In this document: positions 27,601 through 36,823 of the stretch, one piece after another
Layout of the letters: each line of letters starts with the position of its first letter
How positions within the stretch are numbered: position 1 is the first letter of the stretch
Source of the DNA: Candidatus Coatesiibacteriota bacterium
GTDB lineage: Bacteria > RBG-13-66-14 > B26-G2 > JAUVZD01
Assembly: GCA_030602715.1 (NCBI GenBank)
Contig: JAUVZD010000006.1
Coordinates: forward strand, 90,465 to 154,464
Length of the DNA: 64,000 bases
Reading direction: 5' to 3'
Notes under the pieces: generated by a model
Database searches by the model: none
What the model saw: the letters and a program-made list of their open reading frames with translations, nothing else
What the model was told of the DNA's origin: nothing
Program-made: the position numbers and the translations under genes

Positions 27601-28484
27601 TGGAGGCGGATGTGGTGCTCATTCGCACCCGGGATCTGGGGGAGATTGACTACCAACAACCCATGTTGGGACTGTTCAATCATTTTATCATTTTGGCTCA
27701 CACTCCTGAAGGAGAACTGTTCTTGGACGGCACGGCGGAGTTTCACGCCTATGACCAACTTCCCTGGGGTGACCAGGGGGTGCAGGTGTTCATCATAAAC
27801 TCCTCCGGCAGTTATTTTGCCACCACCCCCATGAAGACCGCCGAGGATAATTATATTTATATGAATATGGTGGTGAATGTCGCCCCGGACGGCTCCGCCA
27901 CTGCAACTCGCCATCTTTCCTACGGCGACTATTTTGCTCCCGGGCAGCGCTCTCGCTACCTCAACCCCTCACGGCGGCAGGACCAACTGGCGGAGTATTG
28001 GAACGCCCTCTATGGAGGGACAATGGTAAGCGACTTACAGTTCAGCAACCTGGGGGATCTGGACGAGGCGGTTACCTTCGGCTACCGACTGGAGATACCC
28101 CGCCTGATCCGTGAGGAGAAGGAGACTTACTATCTGCCCAGCCGTATACCGGTGGATAACCTGGTGGCGTCGCTTGCCTCCAACTCCTCACGGAGGTTTC
28201 CTCTGGAGATGGATGCACCTTACTCCATCCGCAGTAGTATTGAATACCACCTGCCAGAAGGTGCCCAGTTGGGCGAGAATCTGCCCCAGAATTTCAGTGT
28301 GGAGAACGATTTCGGCAGTTTTCGGGTGGACTATGAATATTCTGAGGGTTCGGTGCGGGTGGATATGGATGTGCAGATAGATGTCTTTTGGGTGGAGATC
28401 GGCGAATATGCTTACTTCCGCTCCTTCCTCGCCGAATGCGACCGCCGTGAAGATGCGGAGATCCCCTATACTTTGGCTAAGTAG
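24615..28484 (+). CDS. Exported DUF3857/transglutaminase protein with TPRs, catalytic triad intact
   Basis: A 1289-residue exported protein. Signal peptide about 1-23, TPR-like helices about 45-150, a jelly-roll sugar-binding-like segment (DDWQVVGPF to about 325), more TPRs (about 370-650), a DUF3857 beta-domain (about 680-900), a transglutaminase-like domain and a C-terminal beta-domain. The Cys-His-Asp triad is complete: C980 in YGDCKDKGTLL, H1023 in FNHFIIL, D1038 in LDGTAEF. Such proteins are frequent in FCB bacteria; substrates are unknown. The next gene is a full-length paralog that lost two of the triad residues, suggesting an enzyme/pseudoenzyme pair. Confidence 0.85.
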   Translation: MAITKRIIAVLWVLTCLSGQALALEPGASLEALIEESVASPSAEVYARLGWAYLLDNQLASASSSFKQALTYYPYQVDAREGMALNALMLGRGGEAVELMLALVRDHPFDVRSQVYLCLAYSLLEETGGQGEFLAALEGILAESMDANLRQQMFIIQGLLYTQMGKKEEALSVSAQLNLVDDWQVVGPFANIRKAGHDTVYPPEEFPADLAAIYDGKEEEVGWRRIPFPLPFGVLPLDSLLYPQEECTAYALSAVYSPTDRAVALRLGASGALKVWLNGELVWENDLYRPYAIDQDVVAVGLSSGWNLLLVKVGNMTEGKWQVSARFTALDGGSLSDLSCSAEATDIAKAQRQMPYPVSEEELSSLNYGARQHYQMFTGEGEGDPTCYIYLAVLEEMFNGHDPNEDFAGQVSRYAQRLAPGWALPYYYQGLYDSDRDRGREAFEMALFLLPEMVPAGTELGIYYLSLGRQEKAWDIFRQIADEHPHALRARQYLAKISYENSWYVPMRHYIAEIEELSPDYYYVFLDKGLLAEHRGSLEDAELAYRQVLEYKFSSSARDNLVDILVSTGRLEEATDLIKEGIDIFPYNLDWRMDLVRFYEDAERHSESIAFADEVLSVSPNHWEALTWRGFAHQRLGQTELALTDFERAMELRHSYPWLLQYIEYITPQEEDYYSPYKRELDEVLMDAGELSSYVGEIAVYLLDQKVCRVLPNGTASYTVHKVIRLLSDEAVPRFSTMYIDYSPSTEEVKIRSARVILPTGEELNATQFEDLSVSSEEARLYYDILSKAVTMPGLREGAIIDFEYSVESKGKNIYSDYFGEQFYFGNYDPTGLSEYVLILPPQRRFHFHHLNGETPAEVLTTPQAVTYIFRREDIPGIVLEGSMPSFAELIPIVQVSTFSTWEEIGEWYWNLIEDQFVATDRIKQKVGELTAGIGTTMEKAKALYNFVVSDVRYVGLEFGIGGYLPHKAEECLAASYGDCKDKGTLLITMLREIGVEADVVLIRTRDLGEIDYQQPMLGLFNHFIILAHTPEGELFLDGTAEFHAYDQLPWGDQGVQVFIINSSGSYFATTPMKTAEDNYIYMNMVVNVAPDGSATATRHLSYGDYFAPGQRSRYLNPSRRQDQLAEYWNALYGGTMVSDLQFSNLGDLDEAVTFGYRLEIPRLIREEKETYYLPSRIPVDNLVASLASNSSRRFPLEMDAPYSIRSSIEYHLPEGAQLGENLPQNFSVENDFGSFRVDYEYSEGSVRVDMDVQIDVFWVEIGEYAYFRSFLAECDRREDAEIPYTLAK

Positions 28485-28494
28485 GGAAGAGACC

Positions 28495-31400
28495 GTGACC
28501 TCTGCAAAAAGCTTCATCTTTATACTGCTCGCTATTGCTCTGCTTCCCGCAATCTGCCGCGGCGTAGCTGAGGAATACATCGCTTATAGCGACCCTTACG
28601 GTGCTTATGAATATTACCAGTCGCTTATCCAGTCGGGCGGAGAAGGAGCGGACTACGCCGACCATTTCGCCCGCCTGGGGTGGATAGGACATTACTTCTG
28701 GGGCGAAAATGAAACTGCGCTTAAGCATTTTCAGACCGCCCTCTCCTATGATGCGGAGAATGAAGCCGCCCTGGAGGGTCTGGCGGTTGTCTCCATGCTC
28801 TCTGGGGACATGGGGGAGAGCCTACGCGCCTGGCTGGATTTGGGAGAAGTCAATTTACACAACCCCGTCTTTCCAGCCCTATTGCTCAACATGGACTTCT
28901 TTGCCAATACTACCCCCCTCTATGAGAGCTTGCCTGAGGAACTCTCCTACTTTGATGCCGGGGAGGATTTTTGGCTGGAAGGTTTTCGGAAGATTAAGCT
29001 CGCTCAGTTTCTTTACGAACGGGGAGATGCGGAAAGCCTTGCCGAAGTGGCGAAACTGAGTGCGGATGTGGGCTACTGGGGCAGTTGGGAGATTGTGGGT
29101 CCCTTTAGGCTCTACGGCAAGGTGGACATCTATCATCCCTTCCCGCCGGAGGAGAAGCCCCGGGAGGAAAGTTACGGTTCCGCCCGAAACGAGATGTGGC
29201 TACCCGCCCAGGTGGATATTGACGGCTATATGTTGATAGACGAGTTGACCGGGGCTGATGAGGGCTGTGTCTATCTGCGCACCGGGCTCTACTCCGAAAG
29301 CGAGCAGAGAATCTATCTCTGCCTGGATGCCAACTGTGCGCTTGTGGTTTGGGCTGGTGGAGAGCTGGTCTATGAACGCAACTCCTTCCGTGACCAGCGG
29401 GGGGAGTATGAGGTGGTGGCAATGGATATCGGAGAGGGGGTAACCCCACTCCTGGTCAAGTGCTTGCGCAACAGCGGTCTTTACTATTTGAGCGGTAACT
29501 GGTCTTTTGGTGTTAGGGTGATAGATGAGGAGGGGAAACCCCTGGGGGAGGAGATACCCCAAGGGGCGGACATCGCCCCCAAGCCCAAGAATATAGAGCA
29601 GGTATGGGAGGGGACGCTCTCAGCGCTCACCGCAGAGAGCACTAATCCCTTTGATTATTTCTATCGGTCTCTTACCGCTTTGGTCTATGGTTATATGGAT
29701 ACCTCCATCGCCCTGGCGGAGAGGGCGGTGGAGCTTTCCCCCGCTTATCCCTTCTTCCGGGTGATGCTTGCTTATATCTACATCGCCTCCGGTTTTGAGT
29801 GGCAACTGCAGGCGGCTCGCAACCAACTGAACACCTCTATCTCCCTGGACAGCGGTTGCGTTTTGGCGCAGGAGGAGCTTGCGGTCTATTATAAGTCCGA
29901 GGATAAGCAGAAGCAGGCTCTGGAAGCCTACCGGGCAACCATTGAGTTGAACCCGGAATATGTGAGCGCCCGCCTGGGTCTTGCCGACCTACTGCTCTCC
30001 CTCCACTATGAGCGGGAGTATATGGAGCAGATCGTGGCTATAGAGGAGCTTTATCCGGAAAACCCCAATATGCTCACTCAGCTCTACACATTCTACAACC
30101 AGCGGGGGATTTACTCGGCGGCGGAGACCTACTGCCGACGCTATCTTGATGTGCGAACCAGTGATAGGGATATGTGGGCTAATCTGGCTTACCTGCTTGA
30201 GGATGCGGGCGACCTGGAGGGCGCAATGGAAGTGTGGCGGAAGCTGCTTACGATGGACGCCCGTTATATCTCCTACTATGTCGAGCTGGGACGGATACAG
30301 GAACGGCGGGGTGACCTAGTCGGTGCGGAAGAAACCTATCTTTCAGCGATTGAGCATTGCCCCTACAGCCATAAGGGCTACCAGATGCTGGGACTGCTCA
30401 AGGAGCAGATGTGGTTGGAGGTGCACAAATATTGTGGAGTGCTCGGGGTTGATGCCCAGATGTTGGGACTGCTTAAGGAGCGGATGGGATTGGAGGAGGA
30501 GGCAATAGCCGACCTGCTCAAGGCAAAGGAGATGAACCCCAGCGACTGGTGGCTGGACGAATACCTGCGCACTACCCAGGATTTGGACACATTACTACTG
30601 GGGTTTGAGGTTGATGCCGGCGAGGTGCTGAAAGATAGAGTCCGGGAGGGGGACTATCCCGGCGCCGATGCGGTGATCTTGCTCAATCAATTGGTGGTGG
30701 AGGTTCACTCCGACTACACCTTCACCGAGACCTTTCACAAATTCATCCAGATAATGAACCCCAGGGGGCGGGAGATGTGGGGCGAGTTCAGCGTCCCCAG
30801 CGGTGCGGGGGTTACTTTGCTTGAGGCTCGCACCTTTCTCCCCGATGGGGGTTATCTGGAAGCGACGTCAATAAAGGATATTGGGGGAAGCACGGTCATC
30901 TCCCTGGAGGGATTGGTGGACGGCTCGGTCATTGAGGTCAAGTATCGCAATAGTCAGGGGCGGCGGATGGTAGATGACCTGAGCGAGTTCTTCTCCGCCG
31001 GCTTCGCCTTCTGCGAATTTAACGACCCCTGCCTGAGGAACCGCTATGTGGTCATCCTCCCCGAGGGGATGGAGATAGGCTTTGCCCGGAATAAATTCAA
31101 AGGAAAGCACGAAAAAATTGAGGGGGAGGGGCGCATAGCCCATATCTTCGTGATGAATGATGTGGACGGTATAATCTTCGAGCCGTTGATGCCCATCTTC
31201 ACCGAGGTGGCACCTCAGATACAGCCCAGCACCATGAAAGACCCTACACCGCTGATTGAGTGGTATAGAGGGGAGATGTGGGGGTTGGGTTGGACCTCAC
31301 AGCAGGTAAAGGAGAGGGTGAGGGAGCTCTGCGCCGGCAAGACCGGCGATTTGGAGAGGGCAAAGGTCATCTATTATTGGGTAATGCACAGCATCAAAGG

Positions 31401-32400
31401 CTACGGAGGGAGTATCTACTATCCGTATGAGGCAAATCAGACTTTCTACAGTAAGCAGGGGAGACCTGTAGATAGAGCGGTGTTGATTATGGCTATGCTT
31501 TCAGAGGTGGGGATAGATTCACAGTTCGTTCTGCTCTCCACCTCGGAGCAATTGGAGGGGGCTTGGAAGCACCCCAATTCGGGGATATTTGATACCTGTC
31601 TGGTATATTTGCCTGATGTGGAGGGCGAGGAGTACTATCTGGATGTGCTCATAGGGGATTTGACCTTTGGGGATTTCTGGAGCGATGCTTACGGTAGGAA
31701 GGCGGCATTTATAAAAGACGATGGTTTTTACTTTGATAAGGTGCTCACCAAACCGCTTGACAGGGATTACACCGGCTTCAATGCTACGCTGGAAATTGGA
31801 GAGGACGGCGGTTTGCAGGTTGAGGGAAGCCATCGCTTCTTCGGATTGCGGGGCAGTTATCGCGGTCTTTATCGTGACCCTCGGGACCGGGACATGATGA
31901 TAGAGTCAATGCTCACCTACCTATTCTCCAGCCCCACTCTGGAGGAGGTGGAGTTCTTCAATCTTGATGATGTGGATGAGCTCTTCTATTATACCTTTCG
32001 CTTGACAGCGCCCAACTACGCAAAGGTGGAGGGGGAGGAGCTGGTATTCTCCGCACTGCCCGGTCAGTTCGGCTTGACCTCAGCCTATGTCAACAGCAAG
32101 GAGCGGCGCTGGCCCTTGAAACTTACCCGCACCGAGACCATGCGGGATTCGGTGGTGGTGAAACTGCCCCCGGGCTTTGAGGTGGTCAGCCTGCCCCCGG
32201 ACCTGCACCTGAAAGAGTATTTCGGGGAGTATGAGCTGAGCTTTCGGCAGGAGGGCGGGGGGGTCTATATTGAACGTTACTTACATTTGAACAGGAAGAC
32301 TATAAAGGTCTCCGACTACGATGAATTCATCAACTTCTGTGCCCGGGTGGATGAGGCGGAGAAAGGGAACATCCGCATAAAGCCGGAGGGAAGTCATTAG
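28495..32400 (+). CDS. Exported DUF3857/transglutaminase paralog with TPRs, catalytically dead
   Basis: A 1301-residue paralog of the preceding gene with the same domain order: signal peptide (about 1-22), TPRs, a jelly-roll (WEIVGPF), long TPR region, DUF3857, transglutaminase-like domain and C-terminal beta-domain. In the triad, Cys is replaced by P991 (QGRPVDRAVL aligned to YGDCKDKGTL) and His by T1034 (FDTCLVY aligned to FNHFIIL); only D1050 remains. Start GTG 28495 is chosen because an open frame further upstream would overlap the previous gene by over 100 nt and lacks a signal peptide. A 25-residue segment is duplicated inside the TPR region. Ten nt from the previous gene, 2 nt from the next. 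Confidence 0.85.
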   Translation: MTSAKSFIFILLAIALLPAICRGVAEEYIAYSDPYGAYEYYQSLIQSGGEGADYADHFARLGWIGHYFWGENETALKHFQTALSYDAENEAALEGLAVVSMLSGDMGESLRAWLDLGEVNLHNPVFPALLLNMDFFANTTPLYESLPEELSYFDAGEDFWLEGFRKIKLAQFLYERGDAESLAEVAKLSADVGYWGSWEIVGPFRLYGKVDIYHPFPPEEKPREESYGSARNEMWLPAQVDIDGYMLIDELTGADEGCVYLRTGLYSESEQRIYLCLDANCALVVWAGGELVYERNSFRDQRGEYEVVAMDIGEGVTPLLVKCLRNSGLYYLSGNWSFGVRVIDEEGKPLGEEIPQGADIAPKPKNIEQVWEGTLSALTAESTNPFDYFYRSLTALVYGYMDTSIALAERAVELSPAYPFFRVMLAYIYIASGFEWQLQAARNQLNTSISLDSGCVLAQEELAVYYKSEDKQKQALEAYRATIELNPEYVSARLGLADLLLSLHYEREYMEQIVAIEELYPENPNMLTQLYTFYNQRGIYSAAETYCRRYLDVRTSDRDMWANLAYLLEDAGDLEGAMEVWRKLLTMDARYISYYVELGRIQERRGDLVGAEETYLSAIEHCPYSHKGYQMLGLLKEQMWLEVHKYCGVLGVDAQMLGLLKERMGLEEEAIADLLKAKEMNPSDWWLDEYLRTTQDLDTLLLGFEVDAGEVLKDRVREGDYPGADAVILLNQLVVEVHSDYTFTETFHKFIQIMNPRGREMWGEFSVPSGAGVTLLEARTFLPDGGYLEATSIKDIGGSTVISLEGLVDGSVIEVKYRNSQGRRMVDDLSEFFSAGFAFCEFNDPCLRNRYVVILPEGMEIGFARNKFKGKHEKIEGEGRIAHIFVMNDVDGIIFEPLMPIFTEVAPQIQPSTMKDPTPLIEWYRGEMWGLGWTSQQVKERVRELCAGKTGDLERAKVIYYWVMHSIKGYGGSIYYPYEANQTFYSKQGRPVDRAVLIMAMLSEVGIDSQFVLLSTSEQLEGAWKHPNSGIFDTCLVYLPDVEGEEYYLDVLIGDLTFGDFWSDAYGRKAAFIKDDGFYFDKVLTKPLDRDYTGFNATLEIGEDGGLQVEGSHRFFGLRGSYRGLYRDPRDRDMMIESMLTYLFSSPTLEEVEFFNLDDVDELFYYTFRLTAPNYAKVEGEELVFSALPGQFGLTSAYVNSKERRWPLKLTRTETMRDSVVVKLPPGFEVVSLPPDLHLKEYFGEYELSFRQEGGGVYIERYLHLNRKTIKVSDYDEFINFCARVDEAEKGNIRIKPEGSH
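30382..30495 (+). repeat. Imperfect 75-bp-period duplication in the TPR region
   Basis: Two 39-bp copies (30382-30420 and 30457-30495) differ at only a few positions and both encode QMLGLLKE. The 25-residue period is not the 34 of a TPR, so the duplication breaks the repeat register of the protein. Confidence 0.75.
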
Positions 32401-32402
32401 TT

Positions 32403-33818
32403 GTGAATGCTATTCTTCTAGTGGTTACAATCATTCTGGATTTAGCGCTAGTTGCTCTGGCAATGGTCGGCGCTTACCATATCAGGTTTTACTGGGGTTG
32501 GATACCGCTGGTAGCCGGCATCCCCCCGCTTGCCAGCTATTTGAGAGTGATACCGTTGATTCTTGCGGTCTGGGCGTTGACCTATCGCTACAGCGAGCTT
32601 TATTCCAACTGGGGGAGGAGACGGGGAATTGACGAGTTCTTTTCCATTATCGGGGCGGCGGTGCTCTCCGTCCTGGTGGTTCTGGCTCTGGCTTTCTTCT
32701 ACAGAGGCTTCTCCTACTCCCGGATAGTCCTGGTCATCTTCGGCTTTCTCCTGTTGGTCTTCATCTCCGTGAACCGTCTGCTCATGTTTGGGATTACCCG
32801 GCTGTTGTGGCGGAGGGGAAAGGGTTTGCGCAGGGCGGTGGTGGCTGGTGGTGGGGATATGGCTCGGGTGCTGGTCAAGAAGCTGGTCGGTGGGGACGGA
32901 GCCGGCTATAAGCTCCTGGGGCTGGTTTATACCGACGGCGCAGGCGATGTGGAGGAGCTAAAGGATTGGGCGGAAGGTGAGCTGGGCGTGGATTTGAGGT
33001 GCCTTGGAAAGATTTCCAATATGCACGAGTGGGTTGGCGCTGAGGGGGTGGATACTGTCTTTGTTGCCGGCGAGATGGAGCGAAATGAGTTGACCAAGAT
33101 ACTCCCGCTGGCGGAAAAACTGGAGGTGGACCTGAAGCTGGTGCCCGACCTGCTGGGGATTATGCGCACCAAGGTGCGCGCCGACAGTCGTTTCGGCTTG
33201 CCTTTGTTCTCTCTGCGCAAACTGCCCATGAACTGGCTGGGACGGGCGGCGAAACGGATGATGGATATCATTATATCCTTGATAGCTCTCATCCTTTTCG
33301 CTCCCCTTGCGGGGGTGATCGCAGTGGCAATTAAATTGAACTCGCCGGGACCCGTTTTCTACATCCAGGAGAGAGTGGGTTTGGATGGGCGCACTTTCAA
33401 TATTTATAAGTTCCGCACAATGCGCATAAGTGCAGAGGCAGAGAGCGGACCGGTCTGGGCGAAGAAAGACGACCCTCGTCGCACTGCCATCGGTAGTTTT
33501 CTGCGCAAGACCAGCCTGGATGAGGTGCCACAGTGTCTGAATGTCCTTGCCGGGGAGATGAGCGTGGTCGGTCCCCGACCGGAGAGACCCTATTTTGTGG
33601 AGAAATTCAGCAACCAGGTGCCCCGCTACCTGGAACGGCATAAGGTGAAGAGCGGTATCACCGGCTGGGCGCAGGTCAATGGACTTAGGGGGGATACATC
33701 TTTGGAGGATAGGGTGGAGTATGATATATATTATGTTGAGAACTGGTCGCTGATCTTTGATTTGAAGATAATCATTTTGACCGTCTTTAACCTGTTCAGC
33801 TCGGAGAGGGTAGGGTAA
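32403..33818 (+). CDS. Polyprenyl-phosphate glycosyl-1-phosphate transferase (WbaP/exopolysaccharide type)
   Basis: Inner-membrane enzyme of 471 residues that begins polysaccharide synthesis by moving a sugar-1-phosphate onto undecaprenyl phosphate. Four to five N-terminal helices are followed by a Rossmann-like central domain (about 140-260, [17 protein letters not shown]). The catalytic bacterial-sugar-transferase domain (about 280-466) has KFRTM, SLDEVPQ with the Asp-Glu catalytic pair, and VGPRPE. GTG start at 32403, 2 nt after the upstream stop. It is the last gene of the operon, ahead of a terminator, and links the upstream proteins to polymer export or anchoring by context only. Confidence 0.9.
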   Translation: MNAILLVVTIILDLALVALAMVGAYHIRFYWGWIPLVAGIPPLASYLRVIPLILAVWALTYRYSELYSNWGRRRGIDEFFSIIGAAVLSVLVVLALAFFYRGFSYSRIVLVIFGFLLLVFISVNRLLMFGITRLLWRRGKGLRRAVVAGGGDMARVLVKKLVGGDGAGYKLLGLVYTDGAGDVEELKDWAEGELGVDLRCLGKISNMHEWVGAEGVDTVFVAGEMERNELTKILPLAEKLEVDLKLVPDLLGIMRTKVRADSRFGLPLFSLRKLPMNWLGRAAKRMMDIIISLIALILFAPLAGVIAVAIKLNSPGPVFYIQERVGLDGRTFNIYKFRTMRISAEAESGPVWAKKDDPRRTAIGSFLRKTSLDEVPQCLNVLAGEMSVVGPRPERPYFVEKFSNQVPRYLERHKVKSGITGWAQVNGLRGDTSLEDRVEYDIYYVENWSLIFDLKIIILTVFNLFSSERVG

Positions 33819-33838
33819 GGGAATGAGGAGGAGGATTT

Positions 33839-33861
33839 GAGACCTTTAGGTCTCGTCTTTT
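33839..33861 (+). terminator. Terminator of the envelope operon
   Basis: GAGACC/GGTCTC stem (33839-33844, 33849-33854) with a TTTA loop followed by GTCTTTT. Confidence 0.75.
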
Positions 33862-33911
33862 GCAATTAGTTGTTTTTGATTACCTGAGTCATTCACGAAA
33901 AGTATTCTAAT

Positions 33912-35717
33912 ATGTCCCCACAAGCACATATTCGCAATTTCTGTATAATCGCCCACATTGACCACGGTAAGTCCACCCTTGCTGACCGACTGCTGGAGCT
34001 TACCGAGACCATAGAGCCCAGGCGGATGAGGGAGCAGGTCCTTGACGGTATGGAGCTGGAGCGGGAACGGGGCATCACCATTAAGATGCACCCGGTAACC
34101 ATGCTCTACCACCACACCGACGGTGCAACTTATACCTTTAATCTTATAGACACCCCCGGTCATGTGGATTTCACCTACGAGGTCTCACGCTCAATGGCTG
34201 CCTGCGAAGGAGCTCTATTGGTGGTAGATGCCAGCCAGGGCATTGAAGCCCAGACCCTGGCAAATACTTACATGGCTGTAGAGGCGGGCTTGGAAATTAT
34301 TCCGGTAATAAACAAGATAGACCTCTCAAGCGCCAGACCCGAGATGGTAGCTGAGGAGATATGCAAGATATTGGGTCTGCCTCACACCCAAGCACTCCTG
34401 GTCAGCGCCAAGGAGGGCACCGGCTGTGAAGGGATACTTCCAGCAATCGTGGAGCGCATTCCGGCTCCGGCGGGAGATGAGGACGCTCCCCTCCGGGCTC
34501 TGGTCTTTGATTCGGTCTATGACAGCTATCGTGGGGTGCTTGCCTATGTGCGGGTGATGGATGGTGCGGTGGAGGATAGGGCAAAGCTCAGGTTTGTTAA
34601 CTCCGATCTGGAGTTTGAGGTGCTGGAGTTGGGCATTTTCCGCCCCCAGATGGAGCAGAAGCGGGTGCTTGAGTGTGGTCAGGTGGGTTACATCGCCACC
34701 GGGGTTAAGGATATCCGTGGTGTGCCTGTGGGAGATACAATAACCACGGCTAAGGCTTTGAACTTACAGCTTCTGCCCGGTTACCAGGAGACCAAGCCGG
34801 TGGTTTTCTGCGGGCTTTATCCGGTGGAGGCTGATGATTATAATGAACTGACTATGGCTCTGGAGAAGCTCTCCTTAAACGATTCCAGCTTCCATTATGA
34901 GCCGGAGACCTCAAACGCCCTGGGCTTCGGCTTCCGCCTGGGCTTTCTCGGACTTCTTCATATGGAGATAGTCCAGGAGCGGTTGGAGCGGGAGTTCGGT
35001 TTGCGGCTGGTCACCACGACTCCCAATGTGGCTTTCAAGGTGGTGACCGAGGGAGGGGAGACCCTCTACATAGAAAACCCGGCAAAACTGCCCACGGAGG
35101 AGGATATCGTCTCCATCGCCGAGCCCTTCATTCGGGCGTCACTGGTGACCCCGACGGAGTTCATCGGCGATTTGATGAAATTGTGCGAGAACCGGCGGGG
35201 GGATTACATAGAAATGGAATACATTGACCCGGAGCGGGTCATCCTCTCTTATTACCTTCCCCTCTCGGAGATAATGGTAGATTTCTACGACCAGTTGAAG
35301 AGCCTATCCCGGGGCTATGCCAGCCTGGACTACGACCTTGCCGACTATCGCCCCTCGGAGATGGTCAAGCTGGACATCCTGGTCAACGGTGACGAGGTGG
35401 ACGCCCTCTCCACAATCGTGCACAAAGATAAGGCTTACCGAATGGGCACCGGACTGGTCTCCAAGCTGAAGAAGCTCATTCCCCGCCAAATGTTTGAGGT
35501 CGTAATCCAGGCGAAAGCTCAGGGGCGCATCATCAGCCGGGCAAATGTTAAGCCCCTGCGCAAGCATGTTACCGCCAAATGTTACGGTGGCGATGTTACC
35601 CGCAAGCGCAAACTGCTGGAGAGGCAGAAGGAGGGCAAGAAGCGGATGAAGATGGTGGGCAAGGTGGAGATACCCCAGGAGGCGTTCATGAGCGTGCTCA
35701 CCGTGGGCAGGGATTGA
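33912..35717 (+). CDS. lepA: Elongation factor 4 (LepA)
   Basis: Ribosome-associated GTPase, 601 residues, the usual length. The P-loop AHIDHGKST is at residues 14-22, then the switch-I region RGITIK, DTPGH and NKIDLSSA. The family-specific C-terminal domain includes [19 protein letters not shown] and the end [18 protein letters not shown], which separates LepA from EF-G. ATG 33912; no strong Shine-Dalgarno. Confidence 0.97.
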   Translation: MSPQAHIRNFCIIAHIDHGKSTLADRLLELTETIEPRRMREQVLDGMELERERGITIKMHPVTMLYHHTDGATYTFNLIDTPGHVDFTYEVSRSMAACEGALLVVDASQGIEAQTLANTYMAVEAGLEIIPVINKIDLSSARPEMVAEEICKILGLPHTQALLVSAKEGTGCEGILPAIVERIPAPAGDEDAPLRALVFDSVYDSYRGVLAYVRVMDGAVEDRAKLRFVNSDLEFEVLELGIFRPQMEQKRVLECGQVGYIATGVKDIRGVPVGDTITTAKALNLQLLPGYQETKPVVFCGLYPVEADDYNELTMALEKLSLNDSSFHYEPETSNALGFGFRLGFLGLLHMEIVQERLEREFGLRLVTTTPNVAFKVVTEGGETLYIENPAKLPTEEDIVSIAEPFIRASLVTPTEFIGDLMKLCENRRGDYIEMEYIDPERVILSYYLPLSEIMVDFYDQLKSLSRGYASLDYDLADYRPSEMVKLDILVNGDEVDALSTIVHKDKAYRMGTGLVSKLKKLIPRQMFEVVIQAKAQGRIISRANVKPLRKHVTAKCYGGDVTRKRKLLERQKEGKKRMKMVGKVEIPQEAFMSVLTVGRD

Positions 35718-35811
35718 TGGAATGTATTAAATGTGATATGATATGAGCTTGTTTAACAGAATATATTCAACTATGCGAAAGAAATCTTTTCTAACCAGAA
35801 AATAACTATTT

Positions 35812-36810
35812 ATGGAATTTGATCCTATGAAAAACGCGGAAAAAAAACAGCAAAAAATATTTTCTTCTGAAAAAGAGTTTAGAAGAATATCCAGTAAATT
35901 TTCAGAAGAAGGTAGAATAATATTGCATTTGGGTGATTCTTGCGGATTTCTTAAAACAATTACATCAGGTATCATAAATCTGGTTGTTACATCGCCACCT
36001 TATAACATTGGAAAGGAGTATGAAACAAGAAATATGATAGATAAATACTTAGAACAACAAGAAAAGGTGATTGAGGAGTTAATAAGAGTTTTGGATATTA
36101 ATGGAAGTATATGCTGGCAAGTTGGAAATTACATTGAAAATGGAGAAGTATTTCCATTGGATGTGTACTATTATGGGATATTTAAAAAATTTGGATTAAA
36201 ACTAAGAAATAGAATTATTTGGCATTTTGGTCATGGTTTACATGCCAAGAAACGGTTTTCTGGTAGATATGAAACATTGTTATGGTTAACTAAAAGTGAT
36301 AAATATAAATTTAACTTAGATGAAGTAAGAGTCCCTGCAAAGTACCCTGGTAAAAGACATTATAAGGGGGAAAAAAGAGGGCAGCTATCTGGTAATCCTC
36401 TTGGAAAAAATCCAACTGATTATTGGGAATTTGTGGTACAAGATTGGGATAATGGAGTTTGGAATATTCCCAATGTAAAATCAAATCATCCAGAAAAGAC
36501 TATTCACCCATGTCAATTTCCAGTAGAACTAGTAGAAAGGTGTGTTTTAGCCTTTACAGATGAAGGCGATTGGGTCCTTGACCCATATTGTGGTGTTGGT
36601 TCTTCTTTGATAGCTGGTTTAATGTACAACAGGAGAGTTATTGGCTGTGATAAAGAAAGCCGATATATAGAAATATCAAAAGAAAGATTAAGAGACTATT
36701 TTAATGGGGTTCTGAAAACACGACCACTCGGAAAACCAGTATATAAACCAAGTGGTAGAGAAAAAATATCACAAATGCCTATTGAATGGAAAAGTAAAGA
36801 TGATTATTAG
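35812..36810 (+). CDS. Type II DNA methyltransferase, beta-class, probably N4-cytosine
   Basis: A 332-residue modification enzyme. The catalytic motif TSPPYN (60-65) comes before the SAM-binding motif DPYCGVGSS (from about 257), the beta-class order. A T/S-PP-Y motif is typical of N4-cytosine enzymes, whereas DPPY marks N6-adenine. It sits 13 nt before a BglII/BstYI-type endonuclease, so it should protect the same GATC-centred site. Base composition is strongly AT-rich compared with lepA before and the lipoprotein gene after. ATG 35812 or ATG 35827 could be the start; neither has a good ribosome site. Confidence 0.88.
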   Translation: MEFDPMKNAEKKQQKIFSSEKEFRRISSKFSEEGRIILHLGDSCGFLKTITSGIINLVVTSPPYNIGKEYETRNMIDKYLEQQEKVIEELIRVLDINGSICWQVGNYIENGEVFPLDVYYYGIFKKFGLKLRNRIIWHFGHGLHAKKRFSGRYETLLWLTKSDKYKFNLDEVRVPAKYPGKRHYKGEKRGQLSGNPLGKNPTDYWEFVVQDWDNGVWNIPNVKSNHPEKTIHPCQFPVELVERCVLAFTDEGDWVLDPYCGVGSSLIAGLMYNRRVIGCDKESRYIEISKERLRDYFNGVLKTRPLGKPVYKPSGREKISQMPIEWKSKDDY

Positions 36811-36823
36811 TTTAATTTGAAGG

